From: JAJPHF01 sp035293805
GTDB lineage: Bacteria > Chloroflexota > UBA6077 > JAJPHF01
Direction: 5' to 3'
NCBI GenBank assembly: GCA_035293805.1
Contig: DATGMD010000092.1
Location: 14,638-78,637, forward strand
DNA: 64,000 nt
Shown here piece after piece: positions 43,671-52,346 of the stretch; the stretch's first letter is position 1, and each line of letters starts with the position of its first letter. The notes below the pieces were generated by a model, which worked only from the letters and a program-made list of their open reading frames with translations, did no database searches and had not been told where the DNA came from. A program made the position numbers and the translations under genes.

Positions 43671-44846
43671 TCACGGCCGGTACGGGCCGAGGACGCTGAG
43701 GGCGTAGTCCGCGAAGCTGTTGTCCACGACGCGGTCCACGTCGATCGGCTGCTGCACCTGGCCCTGCGACACGTACCAGTCCTGCTGGGCGCGGATGTCG
43801 GCGCTGTTGATGTGGCCGTCGGGATTGAAGTAGGGCAGGCCCATACGGTCGTAGAGCGCGGGCTCCTTGACGGGCAGGTGCTTGATGAGCTGCGCTACGG
43901 CGGTCGCGCGGTCGCCCTGGTTGTCAAAGAACGTCCGTAGGTAGTCGCGCACGCCGCGCAGGTAGGCCACCGCGAAGTTGTTGCTCACTGGGCGGTTCTG
44001 GGCGAGCCCCGAGGCGTAGAACACGTCGGTGATCTCGCGGCCGGGCGCTAGCTTCTCGGCGTTGACGAGCACGTCGAGCGTGCCTTGCTGCCGCCCGAGG
44101 GTGATGAACGGCTCGAGGAAGAACGAGCCGGCGATCGAGCCGTTCTGCAGCCCGGCCAGCGTGTCCGGCATGGCGAGCTGCTGCTGGTCCACGTCCGCGA
44201 GGGTGAGGCCGTCCTGGGCCAGCGCCAGGCCGACGAGGAGCTGCGCCAGCGAGCCCTCGGCCAGGACGTTCACGGGCATCCCCTTCAGGTCGGCGACGTG
44301 CGTGACCCGGCCGGCGTCCACGAGCTGCTTGGAGGCGACGATGGCGTAGTACGGCCGCTCGTCGCTGCTGCCCTGCGCGATGCCCTGGTTGGCGACCATC
44401 TTGATGTCGATGCCGCGGCCGATGGCGTTGAAGAAGCCGGCGCTGCTGGCACCGTCGAACGCCGCGTCGAGCTGGTTCGTGCTGAGCAGCGGGATCATGT
44501 TCACGATGGACTGGAACTGCTGCACGTCGAGGTTGATGCCAACCTCCTGGAAGTAGCCGCGCTCCAGCGCCAGGATCATCGGCGAGTCGGTGAGCGCGAA
44601 GATCGAGCCCGCTTTCAGCGAGGCGGCGACCGGGGTGACCGCCGCCGGCGGCGCCCCGGCGGCTGGGCCGGCCGCGGCCGGGCTACTTGCCGCGGACGTC
44701 GGGGCGGCGCTCGCCGCCGTCGGCTTCGACACGGCGGTGGGCGCTGCCGGTGCAGAGGCGGGGCTGCCGCAGGCGACGATTAGCATAGCTGCGCCGAGAG
44801 CCGAAAGTAGCGAGCCTGACCGAGCAAGCTCGGCGAGTCTTTTCAT
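43671..44846 (-). CDS. NMT1/SsuA-type solute-binding lipoprotein (SBP3)
   Basis: Binding lipoprotein of 391 residues; lipobox LIVAC with Cys26 and a linker of about 60 residues rich in Ala, Pro, Ser and Thr. Start at 44846, preceded by GGGGTCG; an ATG six codons earlier lacks a site. Domain marks: YFQEVGINLDVQQFQSIVNM, FFNAIGRGIDIKMVANQGI, and VDRVVDNSFADYALSVLGPY. Followed by the AtzG/AtzE-like pair, so a nitrogen-containing amide or its acid is a possible ligand. No ABC partner gene nearby. Confidence 0.92.
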   Translation of the reverse strand: MKRLAELARSGSLLSALGAAMLIVACGSPASAPAAPTAVSKPTAASAAPTSAASSPAAAGPAAGAPPAAVTPVAASLKAGSIFALTDSPMILALERGYFQEVGINLDVQQFQSIVNMIPLLSTNQLDAAFDGASSAGFFNAIGRGIDIKMVANQGIAQGSSDERPYYAIVASKQLVDAGRVTHVADLKGMPVNVLAEGSLAQLLVGLALAQDGLTLADVDQQQLAMPDTLAGLQNGSIAGSFFLEPFITLGRQQGTLDVLVNAEKLAPGREITDVFYASGLAQNRPVSNNFAVAYLRGVRDYLRTFFDNQGDRATAVAQLIKHLPVKEPALYDRMGLPYFNPDGHINSADIRAQQDWYVSQGQVQQPIDVDRVVDNSFADYALSVLGPYRP

Positions 44847-44886
44847 CTTGCGACCCCATATCATGGTGCTGGCACAGCTAACAATC

Positions 44887-45552
44887 TTACCCTCCACGAG
44901 CGTCCGACCCGGGTAGCTCAATTGGGCGTGATTGATCCAGCTTCAGGCACATCCGCTGGTCCAGCACTACGCTGGTGACGTGACCCCGAAGCCGGGCCGG
45001 ATCAGATAGCAACTCGCAGACCGCTCGGACCTGCTCATTCCACTCGCGGTGCCAGCCTGTAGTAGGCGAAGCTATCATCGCTCTCGCCATGTACGTCTCG
45101 GCCCCGGCCGTATCGCCTATGAGTGCCAGAGCCACAGCGACGTGGTAAGCGTTGCGAGTGTCGAGCGTACCTCCGGTGGCCAACACACGCGGTAGCGACG
45201 CAACGTCGCTCACCAGACTGCGGTACGCATATACCTTTTCGGCAGCCAGTGCCGCCAGACGATTCGCCGCCTGGTCGAATTCCTCGGGCGTCTCAAAGGG
45301 CATGAATCCGGCCTCGGCTACTCGGTTGCCGAACTCGAAGGAGAAGGTTGGGGACCGATGCCAGAGCCATTGGACGCCCACGTTCAGGTAGCTCCCGCGA
45401 CTCCAGGATGACGGCTGGAACTCCACGTTGATCAGCCACCAGCCCTGATCGTCGATCCAGAGCCGGCTTCTGCCCCGTTGTACGAGCCCCATCGGACGCA
45501 GCGTCGCTCGTGCAGCGCGCGTCAAGATCAGGTCGTGTGAGTGTCGCGGCAT
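44887..45552 (-). CDS. Hypothetical protein, DUF4304-like
   Basis: A 221-residue soluble protein, probably of the DUF4304-like kind: a first helix LILTRAARATLRPMGLVQRG, then RLWIDDQGWWLINVEFQPSS and SYLNVGVQWLWH, followed by a helical half ending in a TPR-like stretch (AVALALIGDTAGAETYMARA). Less Ala/Gly-rich and lower in G+C than its neighbours. Starts 29 bases after CocE hydrolase 2 and ends 40 bases before SBP3; it may have been inserted into this run of catabolic genes. Confidence 0.75.
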   Translation of the reverse strand: MPRHSHDLILTRAARATLRPMGLVQRGRSRLWIDDQGWWLINVEFQPSSWSRGSYLNVGVQWLWHRSPTFSFEFGNRVAEAGFMPFETPEEFDQAANRLAALAAEKVYAYRSLVSDVASLPRVLATGGTLDTRNAYHVAVALALIGDTAGAETYMARAMIASPTTGWHREWNEQVRAVCELLSDPARLRGHVTSVVLDQRMCLKLDQSRPIELPGSDARGG

Positions 45553-45581
45553 ATGGTTACCGGGACCTCCGTGGCGTCTCC

Positions 45582-47267
45582 TCAGCGCTGAATGGGCAGC
45601 AGGAGGTGGCTGGGGCGGGCGGCGTCGTGGTAGATGGTGTCGGTGCCCATCTTCACGCCGTAGTCGTGGCCGAACGGCGCGTCGAGCACCGGCGAGTCGC
45701 CGGCCGCTAGCTCCAGGCGGATGCGGTGCCCCCGCTTGAACGCCCACGAGGTCGGCCAGGCCTCGATCTCGAACTCGTATACCTGGCCGGGCACCAGCGG
45801 CTCCTGGCGGTCGTGCGGGTGGTAAGGCTGGTATGGCGTGCCGCGCGCCGGGTCGACGGCGCGGTGCGAGGCGCGCAGCCAGCCGCGGGTCACGCCCGCC
45901 GGCGGCGAGCCGCGCTCGCCCGCGGGCGCCTGGTCGGCCAGCTTCACGTAGAAGTCGGTATCGGTCTGGTCCGACGACGCCCACAGCTTCAGCACGATCG
46001 GCCCCAGGACGTTCACGTCGCGCTTGAGCGGCGGCGTGCTGAAGGTGGCGATCTTCGCCAGGCCGTCCAGCGTGCCGTCCGGCCGCACGATCGCCGTACC
46101 CGGCCCCGGCCAGCCGCCCCACTCCAGGTGCGGGTAGCTGTAGGCCGTCGGCGGGGCGTCCGCGGGCGGCGCCTCCCACGCCAGGCAGCCGTCGTTCAGC
46201 GAGTCCACGGCGCCCGCCTGGCCGGGCGCCAGGTAGAGCGGCGTGTAGGTCACGTCGCGCGGCGGCCAGGTGTCGAGCGTGCGCCACTCGCCGCTTGGCC
46301 GCGCCAGGTACTTGACCGGCGGCTCGTCCATGATCCCCGTGTCGACGCCCTTCAGCCAGTAGTCGTACCAGCGCTGCAGCTCCAGGTGCATCTCCTTCGA
46401 GGCGTAGAGCGCCTGGGGGCCGGGCAGGCCGCTCTGGAAGTAGATGGCCAGCTTCTTCGGGCCGCGCGCCCGCTCGAAGCCGAGCAGGTTGCCGCGGATG
46501 TGCAGCCCGACCATCTGCCAGTTGCCGATGCTGTAGACGGGCACGCGGATCTGGTCGAGCTTCGGCGCCGCCGCGCGCTCCTCCCAGAAGGCGTCGTACA
46601 GCGGGTGACGTAGGAACTCGCCGACCATGTCCCAGGCCATCATATTGTCGGGGTGAGGGCCGGGGGCATCCACCAGCGTACGCGCCCGCACCTTGCAGCT
46701 CCAGTGGCCGATGAAGTCGGCCGAGAAGAGGCCGCCGTGATAGACGAAATCGCGGTACAGGTCGGCGTTGGCGTCGAAGGGGGCGATGCAGGCGAGGTGG
46801 GGCGGGTTCTGCGCGGCGGCGTGCCACTGCGACATGGCGTAGTACGACTCGCCGATCATGCCCACCTTGCCCGTACACCACGGCTGCTGGGCGATCCACT
46901 CGATCGTGTCGTACAGGTCGTGCTGCTCGGCCGTGTCGAAGCAGCGCCACACGCCCTCGACCGACTCGCCCGTGCCGCGCACGTCGGCGTGGACGTAGGC
47001 GTAGCCGCGGCGCACCCACCAGGCGATGTCGCCCGACTCGCGCGTGCGGAAGGCCGGCCACGGCGGGCGCGCGACGAGATTCTTGCGGTACGGCATGACG
47101 CCGTAGAGCGCCGGGTAGGTGCCCGCGGCGGCCGGGCGGTACACGTCGGCCGCCAGGCGCATCCCATCGCGCGCCGGCACCGTCACGTGCTCGACGATTA
47201 TGTCGTCACCCAGGCGCAGGAAGTAGCTCGGCTCGTCGAGGTCGGTGGGCGCGGCACGATTGCTCAT
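45582..47267 (-). CDS. CocE/NonD-family serine hydrolase 2
   Basis: Alpha/beta hydrolase of 561 residues and paralogue of the gene at 32465, with the shared C-terminal block RASHRAVDPARGTPYQPYHP. Nucleophile Ser141 in MIGESYYAMSQ; oxyanion segment VMPYRKN (about residue 58-64); HADVRGTGESVEG before it. The start is 47267 with a weak site. It lies 150 bases downstream of SBP4 across a G/C-run element. No export signal. Cleaves an ester or N-acylated peptide of unknown identity. Confidence 0.92.
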   Translation of the reverse strand: MSNRAAPTDLDEPSYFLRLGDDIIVEHVTVPARDGMRLAADVYRPAAAGTYPALYGVMPYRKNLVARPPWPAFRTRESGDIAWWVRRGYAYVHADVRGTGESVEGVWRCFDTAEQHDLYDTIEWIAQQPWCTGKVGMIGESYYAMSQWHAAAQNPPHLACIAPFDANADLYRDFVYHGGLFSADFIGHWSCKVRARTLVDAPGPHPDNMMAWDMVGEFLRHPLYDAFWEERAAAPKLDQIRVPVYSIGNWQMVGLHIRGNLLGFERARGPKKLAIYFQSGLPGPQALYASKEMHLELQRWYDYWLKGVDTGIMDEPPVKYLARPSGEWRTLDTWPPRDVTYTPLYLAPGQAGAVDSLNDGCLAWEAPPADAPPTAYSYPHLEWGGWPGPGTAIVRPDGTLDGLAKIATFSTPPLKRDVNVLGPIVLKLWASSDQTDTDFYVKLADQAPAGERGSPPAGVTRGWLRASHRAVDPARGTPYQPYHPHDRQEPLVPGQVYEFEIEAWPTSWAFKRGHRIRLELAAGDSPVLDAPFGHDYGVKMGTDTIYHDAARPSHLLLPIQR

Positions 47268-47300
47268 CGGGCGACTCCATCTATCCACAAGGCTGCGGCG

Positions 47301-47416
47301 GGGTCCCTCACCCCCCTGCCCCCTCTCCCCCATAAGGGGAAAGGGGGAGGACGCCGGCTCCCCCTAAGAGCCCCCCGTCCCCCTAGGGGGGAAGGGAGGT
47401 TGGGGGGAAGGGGTCA
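47301..47416. repeat. G/C-run inverted-repeat element
   Basis: Begins GGGTCCCTCACCCCCCTGCC and ends TTGGGGGGAAGGGGTCAG; the inner block AAAGGGGGAGGACGCCGG is identical to the copy at 57347. It lies between the SBP4 stop and the CocE 2 start. Confidence 0.75.
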
Positions 47417-47417
47417 G

Positions 47418-48491
47418 TCACCGTCGCGCGTCTAGGGCGCGCAGCGCCTCCTCGGCCAGGCTGGTGTCGAGGATGCTCTCGACCTGGAAGTCGGCCGGCA
47501 GGGTGCCGTCGGCCTTCTCGTCGGCGACGTAGCGCCCCAGCCCCGGCACGTCGATGCGGCCGTCCGGCACGAAGGCCGGCAGCGCGAAGTCGTACGACTC
47601 CTCGGCCTCGGCCTGGGAGATCTCCAGCCAGTCGCGGGCGAGCGCGACCGTCGCCGCGCGGTTGTCCTTCATGTAGCGAATCGCTTCCGTCTCGGACTCG
47701 ACCACGCGGCGCACCTGGTCGCGCTGCTGCGCCAGGCGGTCGGCCGTCACGGCCAGGCCGTTCTGCGGCTCGTGCATCACCTCGGGCGCCTTGATGAGCA
47801 GGCGCATGCCCAGATCGCGCGCCCGCCCGTACCACGGCGCCGACAGCGCGGCGCCCTGCACGCGGCCGCTGAGCAGCGCGTCGAGCAGCACGGTCACCTG
47901 GCCGCCGGCCGGCAGGATCGTCACGTCGGTGTCGGCGTCCATGCCCTGCTGCGCGAACAGCGCGCGCGTCACCTTGTCCACGGCGCCGCCGCGGGTGGTG
48001 ATGCCGACGGCCTTGCCGCGCAGGTCGGCCAGGCTCTGGATCTCCGGCCGCACCATGTAGGCGAACAGCGGCGCGTCCACGACCGTGGAGACGATGCGCA
48101 GGGGGGCGCCCTGGGCCGCCGAGTGGATGGTGGCGGGGTACGAGTTGGTGTAATCGACCTCGCCCGAGAGCTGCGCGGCGGCCATCACGCCCGCGCCCAT
48201 CAAGACCTGCTCCATGTCCAGGCCATGCTGGCGATAGATACCCTGGTCTTGGGCGATCTTCTGCGCCAGGAAGACGATCGAGGTGGCCGAGTAGGCGTAG
48301 CGCAGTGCCACGGGCTCGGGCGCGGCGGTGGGCGCCTGGGCCGCAGTGGCCGGGCTGCCAGTGCCGCTCGGGCTCGTAGCGGCGGCGCTGGTGGCGCTCG
48401 CAGCCGGTTTAGCCGTGGGGCTGGCGGGTGGCTGGCACGCCAGGGCCGCGAAGAGGAGCGCGAGGATGCCGAGACGGGGCGCGTGCCACAT
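47418..48491 (-). CDS. NMT1/SsuA-type solute-binding lipoprotein (SBP4)
   Basis: Binding lipoprotein of 357 residues, the most divergent of the set and nearest to classic SsuA/TauA: YAYSATSIVFLAQKIAQDQG, DLRGKAVGITTRGGAVDKVT, and WLEISQAEAEESYDFALPAF. Lipobox LALAC (Cys19). I start at ATG 48491 after AGAGGTGAG; a GTG two codons earlier is possible. Downstream is CocE hydrolase 2. Its promoter overlaps the divergent one of SBP5. Confidence 0.92.
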   Translation of the reverse strand: MWHAPRLGILALLFAALACQPPASPTAKPAASATSAAATSPSGTGSPATAAQAPTAAPEPVALRYAYSATSIVFLAQKIAQDQGIYRQHGLDMEQVLMGAGVMAAAQLSGEVDYTNSYPATIHSAAQGAPLRIVSTVVDAPLFAYMVRPEIQSLADLRGKAVGITTRGGAVDKVTRALFAQQGMDADTDVTILPAGGQVTVLLDALLSGRVQGAALSAPWYGRARDLGMRLLIKAPEVMHEPQNGLAVTADRLAQQRDQVRRVVESETEAIRYMKDNRAATVALARDWLEISQAEAEESYDFALPAFVPDGRIDVPGLGRYVADEKADGTLPADFQVESILDTSLAEEALRALDARR

Positions 48492-48548
48492 GCTCACTCA
48501 CCTCTGCTGGTTGCCGGGGGACGCCCGCGGGCCGGTGGGGTTGGCAGC

Positions 48549-48578
48549 AGCATAGCGAGTCTGCCCGAATTTATCCAA
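48549..48578 (-). promoter_or_regulatory. Candidate promoter of SBP4
   Basis: On the minus strand TTGGAT (48578-48573) and TATGCT (48554-48549) are 18 bases apart, 58 bases upstream of the SBP4 ATG. Confidence 0.4.
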
Positions 48579-48598
48579 CTCCTCGCGTCCCCTATACT
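48570..48598 (+). promoter_or_regulatory. Candidate promoter of SBP5 operon
   Basis: TATACT at 48593-48598 is a good -10 box; the matching -35 (TTTATC, 48570-48575, 17-base spacing) is weak. Its -35 overlaps that of the divergent SBP4 promoter. Confidence 0.45.
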
Positions 48599-48705
48599 AA
48601 AGACTACCCGACTCACGGCCGGCCGGCTGCTGGCGTTACCAGGGTCCGGGTGTCTGCTCCACAAGTGATCGGCGAGGGGCGCCGCGCGGCGCCCGGGGAG
48701 GATCC

Positions 48706-49803
48706 ATGCGGCGGAGAGTCTCTGTCTGGCTCGTGGCGGCGCAGCTTCTGGTCGCCACGGCGTGCGCGGGCCCGGCCGCCGCGCCGACGCCCAGCGCCGC
48801 GTCGACGCCGGCCGCGCCGGCGCCCGCGGCCCAAGCGCCCGCGGCACAGGCGCCCGCCTCCACGTCGGCCGCGCCCACGACCCCGCCGCAACGGCAGTCG
48901 ATCCGCTACGGCTACGTGCCCATCGTCGCGTCGGCGGCGATGTACCTCGCCCAGGAGCGCGGCTACTTCACCGAGCAGGGCATCGACCTGGACATGCAAT
49001 CGTTCGACTCGGGGGCGCTCATGCCCCCGGCGCTCTCGGCCGGCCAGCTCGAGGCCGGCCACGGCACGCCGGGCCCCGCGCTGTTCAACGCGCTGGCGCG
49101 CGCCGTCGACATCAAGACGGTAGCGTCGATTAGCTACAACGGCACCCAGCTGATGGTCCGCAAGGACCTGGCCGACCAGATCCACGCGGTCCCGGACCTG
49201 AAGGGCAAACGCATCAGCTTCATGGTCGAGGGCTCGCCCATCGACCTCACGATGCGGCGCGTGCTCTATCAGAACGGCATGACGCTCCAGGACGTGGACG
49301 TGCAGCGGCTCAGCATGCCCGACAGCGCGGCGGCGCTGGCGAACGGCGGGCTCGACGCCGCGGCCGTCGTCGAGCCGTTCCCGGTCCTCATCGAGACGCG
49401 TGGCGTCGGCTCGCGGCCGCTCGACGTGCAGGGCATGGTGTGGCAGGACGAGGCGTCGATCATGCTGGCCGGGCCGAGCCTCCTCGGCCGCGGCGACGCC
49501 GCGGTGACCGCCTTCCTGGTCGGCTTCATGAAAGGCATGCGCGACTTCCAGGGCGCCCAGCGCGATCACAAGCTGGTAGACCCTGCCGTGACCGAGATCG
49601 TCAGCCGCTGGACGAACATCCCCGTCGAGGTGCTGGCCCAGGCGGTCGATTCGGGCGCCCCGCCGAACAACCGCATCGACCTGGACGACCTGAATCGCCA
49701 GCAGGACTTCTGGGCGCAGGAGGGCCTGGTGCAAAGCAAGGCCGACCTGGCGAACTTCGTGGAGTACAAGTACCTCGACGCCGCGGTGCCCCAGGTGCGA
49801 TAG
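48706..49803 (+). CDS. NMT1/SsuA-type solute-binding lipoprotein (SBP5)
   Basis: Binding lipoprotein of 365 residues; lipobox VATAC (Cys20) and an Ala/Pro linker. GGGGAGGA precedes the ATG. Marks: YVPIVASAAMYLAQERGYFT, LFNALARAVDIKTVAS, PDLKGKRISFMVEGSPIDLT, RIDLDDLNRQQDFWAQEGLV. It is the closest relative of SBP1 in the window. First gene of a three-gene + operon with the Pht5-like and PaaK-like genes (gaps of 21 and 8 bases), so its ligand is probably an aromatic carboxylic acid. Confidence 0.92.
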   Translation: MRRRVSVWLVAAQLLVATACAGPAAAPTPSAASTPAAPAPAAQAPAAQAPASTSAAPTTPPQRQSIRYGYVPIVASAAMYLAQERGYFTEQGIDLDMQSFDSGALMPPALSAGQLEAGHGTPGPALFNALARAVDIKTVASISYNGTQLMVRKDLADQIHAVPDLKGKRISFMVEGSPIDLTMRRVLYQNGMTLQDVDVQRLSMPDSAAALANGGLDAAAVVEPFPVLIETRGVGSRPLDVQGMVWQDEASIMLAGPSLLGRGDAAVTAFLVGFMKGMRDFQGAQRDHKLVDPAVTEIVSRWTNIPVEVLAQAVDSGAPPNNRIDLDDLNRQQDFWAQEGLVQSKADLANFVEYKYLDAAVPQVR

Positions 49804-49824
49804 CCGCCAGAAGGGATCTCGGTC

Positions 49825-50814
49825 ATGGCAGAAAAGCTGAAGCTGACCGTCGCCTGCGGCAACTACGACATCGTGCGAGCGCTCACCGATGGCCTGGTCG
49901 CCCCCGACGGGATCGAGCTAACGATGCTCACGGCGATGGGCTCGCGCGAGCGCCACTGGCGCATGGCGCGCAAGCTGGAGTTCGACGTCTGCGAGCTGAA
50001 CGTCGGCGCCTACTTGATGGCGCGCTACCGCGACGCGCCGATTACCGCGCTGCCCGTCTTCCTGCACCGCCGCTTCCGCCACGGCTTCGCCTTCGTCAAC
50101 ACGGCAGCGGGGATCACGACGCCCCAGGACTTGATCGGCAAGCGGGTGGGCGGCACGAACTTCCAGCCGGCCGGCAACATCTGGCTGCGCGGCATCCTGG
50201 AGGAGCACTACGGCGTGCCCCACCAGTCGATCACGTGGGTGGTCGAGCGCAGCGAGGACGTGGAGTTCGAGCCGCCGCCGGGCCTGCGGATCGAGATGGC
50301 GCCGGCGGGTAAGGACCTGGACACGATGCTGGCCGAGGGCGAGCTGCCGGCGATGATCTCGCCCGCCATCCCGCGGCCGATCGTGGTCGGCGACCCGCGC
50401 GTGGCGCGGCTGTTCCCGAACTACCCGCAGCTCGAGCGCGAGTACTTTCAGCAGACCGGCATCTTCCCGATCATGCATGTCACGGCCATCCGCCGCGAGA
50501 TCGTGGACCGCCATCCCTGGGCGGCCACCGAGCTGGTAAAGGCGTTCGAGCGGGCCAAGCAGCTCGCCTACAAGCGGGCCGCGAACCCGCGCATGGTCCC
50601 ACTGGCCTGGATGCGCACGGCTTGGGAGGAGGAGCGCGCACTGCTCGGTCCCGACCCCTGGGAGTACGGCCTGACGGCGACGAACCGCCGCAACCTGGAG
50701 ACGATCCAACGCTACGTCCACCAGCAGGGCCTCATCGGCCGCACCATGCCGCTCGACGACCTGTTCGTCGACACCGACCTGGGCGACGCGGGCGGCGCGG
50801 ACGAGAACGTCTAG
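49825..50814 (+). CDS. Pht5-like (4,5-dihydroxyphthalate decarboxylase family) periplasmic-binding-fold protein
   Basis: A 329-residue protein without signal peptide. It starts KLTVACGNYDIVRALTDGLV and continues LEFDVCELNVGAYLMARYRD, FVNTAAGITTPQDLIGKRVG and GIFPIMHVTAIRREIVDRHP, which is the pattern of the 4,5-dihydroxyphthalate decarboxylase family, enzymes built on a type-2 periplasmic binding fold. AGAAGGG precedes the ATG. The lack of a signal supports a cytosolic enzyme, probably a decarboxylase of an aromatic acid captured by SBP5. A cytosolic binding protein is the alternative. Confidence 0.85.
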   Translation: MAEKLKLTVACGNYDIVRALTDGLVAPDGIELTMLTAMGSRERHWRMARKLEFDVCELNVGAYLMARYRDAPITALPVFLHRRFRHGFAFVNTAAGITTPQDLIGKRVGGTNFQPAGNIWLRGILEEHYGVPHQSITWVVERSEDVEFEPPPGLRIEMAPAGKDLDTMLAEGELPAMISPAIPRPIVVGDPRVARLFPNYPQLEREYFQQTGIFPIMHVTAIRREIVDRHPWAATELVKAFERAKQLAYKRAANPRMVPLAWMRTAWEEERALLGPDPWEYGLTATNRRNLETIQRYVHQQGLIGRTMPLDDLFVDTDLGDAGGADENV

Positions 50815-50822
50815 AATCCAGT

Positions 50823-52346
50823 ATGAATCAGGCCCTCCCTCAGCTCGATCCGCTGCTGCAACGGCAGGCCGAGGTCCAGGCGCTGCGGATCGCCCAGGAA
50901 GCCGCCGCCCAGGCGCCCGCCTACGGGGCCTTTCTGCGCCAGGCCGGGTACGATCCGGCCCGCCTCAACGATCGCGCGGACTTTCGCGCCCTGCCGGTCA
51001 TGGACAAGGACAGCTACCTGGCGCGCTACCCGATCGATCAGCGCAGCCTGCGCGGCGACGTGGCGCAAGCCTACTTCGTGACCCTCAGCTCGGGGTCGTC
51101 CGGCGCGGCCACCCTCTGGCCGCGCTGGCCCGAGCAGGACGCCGCCATGGTGGCGGCCTTCCGGGAGGTGCTGGAGGAGCACTTCCGCATCGGCGAGCGG
51201 CGGACGCTGCTCATCATCGGGATCCCCCTCGGCGCCTGGGTGGCGGGCACGCTAATGGCCGAGGTCGGCCAGCGCCTGTTCTCCCAGCCGGGGATCGAGG
51301 GCACGGTCGTCACACCGGGGCCGGACCCGGCAGCCGTGCTGCGCTTCGTCGAGCAGCTCAGCACCCAGTACGACCAGACCATCTTCACCGGCACCGCGCT
51401 GCCGGTAATCCTCGCGGAGGGTGCGCGGCGCGGCATCGACTGGCGCGCGCTCAACGCGGGCGCACTGATGGGGGGCGAATGGCTGTCGCAGGAGCGGCGG
51501 GAGCGGATCCTCCAGGGGCTGGGCAGGGACCCGGACCGGCTGGAGGGCTTCGTGGGCCTGTTCGTGTCGGCCGAGGCCGGCGGCCTCATCGGGTATGAGA
51601 CGCGCCTCTGCCTGCTGCTCCGCCAGCTGTGCGTGCAGCGCCCCGCCCTCGCGGAAGCCCTCTTCGGGAGCACGGTCCTGCCGTCGATCCACCAGTACGA
51701 CCCAAGCCGCGCGTTCCTGGAGGTCGAGGATGGCGAGATCCTGCTTACGAAGGCCGGGCCGGTGCCGCTCGTCCGCTACAACACGCACGATTGCGGCGGC
51801 CTGCTGACCCCCGACGCCGTGCAAGAGTGCTGCCGCGAGCACGGGTACGACCTGCTGGCCGAGCTACGCGCGCGCGGCCTCGGCCCGGAGGCGCTGAGCC
51901 CCCGCCCCCTCCTGTACGTCTTCGGCCGCAGCGACGCGGTGATCGTCCAGCGGGCCAACGTTTCGGTCCACCACGTCGCCCACGTCCTGGAAGGGGACGC
52001 GCTGCACGCGCTGAGCAGCGGCAACTTCGAGCTGGGCGCCTCGACCGATGCCGACGGGCGGGCTACCCTGCACATGACGGTGGAGCTGCGCGAGGGGGTC
52101 GAGGCAACGGACGCCGTGCGCGAGCGCTTCCAGAGCGAGCTACTCGCGGGGCTGCTGGCGGTGAACTCCGAGTTCCGCGATGCGTACCACTCGACGGCCG
52201 GCCGGCTAGCGCTGGAGATCGAGCTGGTGCCCGCCGGATGGTTCAGCCGCGGGCTGAAACAGCGCCGCCGCGTGCGCAATCCGGGTGATCCTCCGGTGGA
52301 CGAGCGCCGGCCGCCCGGCGACGGCGCGGGCTCCGGTCGCGGCTAG
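50823..52346 (+). CDS. Phenylacetate-CoA ligase (PaaK)-like AMP-forming enzyme
   Basis: A 507-residue adenylate-forming enzyme of the PaaK branch. Visible motifs: the phosphate loop VTLSSGSSGAATLWPRW, GALMGGEWLS, PLVRYNTHDCGGLL and the C-terminal hinge YVFGRSDAVIVQRANVSVHH. It would activate a carboxylic acid as acyl-AMP and possibly transfer it to CoA. Start ATG 50823, eight bases after the Pht5-like stop, with no clear ribosome site, so translation probably depends on coupling. Its end overlaps the convergent SBP6 gene by four bases. Confidence 0.86.
   Translation: MNQALPQLDPLLQRQAEVQALRIAQEAAAQAPAYGAFLRQAGYDPARLNDRADFRALPVMDKDSYLARYPIDQRSLRGDVAQAYFVTLSSGSSGAATLWPRWPEQDAAMVAAFREVLEEHFRIGERRTLLIIGIPLGAWVAGTLMAEVGQRLFSQPGIEGTVVTPGPDPAAVLRFVEQLSTQYDQTIFTGTALPVILAEGARRGIDWRALNAGALMGGEWLSQERRERILQGLGRDPDRLEGFVGLFVSAEAGGLIGYETRLCLLLRQLCVQRPALAEALFGSTVLPSIHQYDPSRAFLEVEDGEILLTKAGPVPLVRYNTHDCGGLLTPDAVQECCREHGYDLLAELRARGLGPEALSPRPLLYVFGRSDAVIVQRANVSVHHVAHVLEGDALHALSSGNFELGASTDADGRATLHMTVELREGVEATDAVRERFQSELLAGLLAVNSEFRDAYHSTAGRLALEIELVPAGWFSRGLKQRRRVRNPGDPPVDERRPPGDGAGSGRG

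Noticed and set aside
45553..47061. Minus-strand extension of the DUF4304-like gene by some 500 codons
   Set aside because: The extension is a shadow of CocE hydrolase 2 in another frame; composition changes sharply at 45552, where a good start begins.
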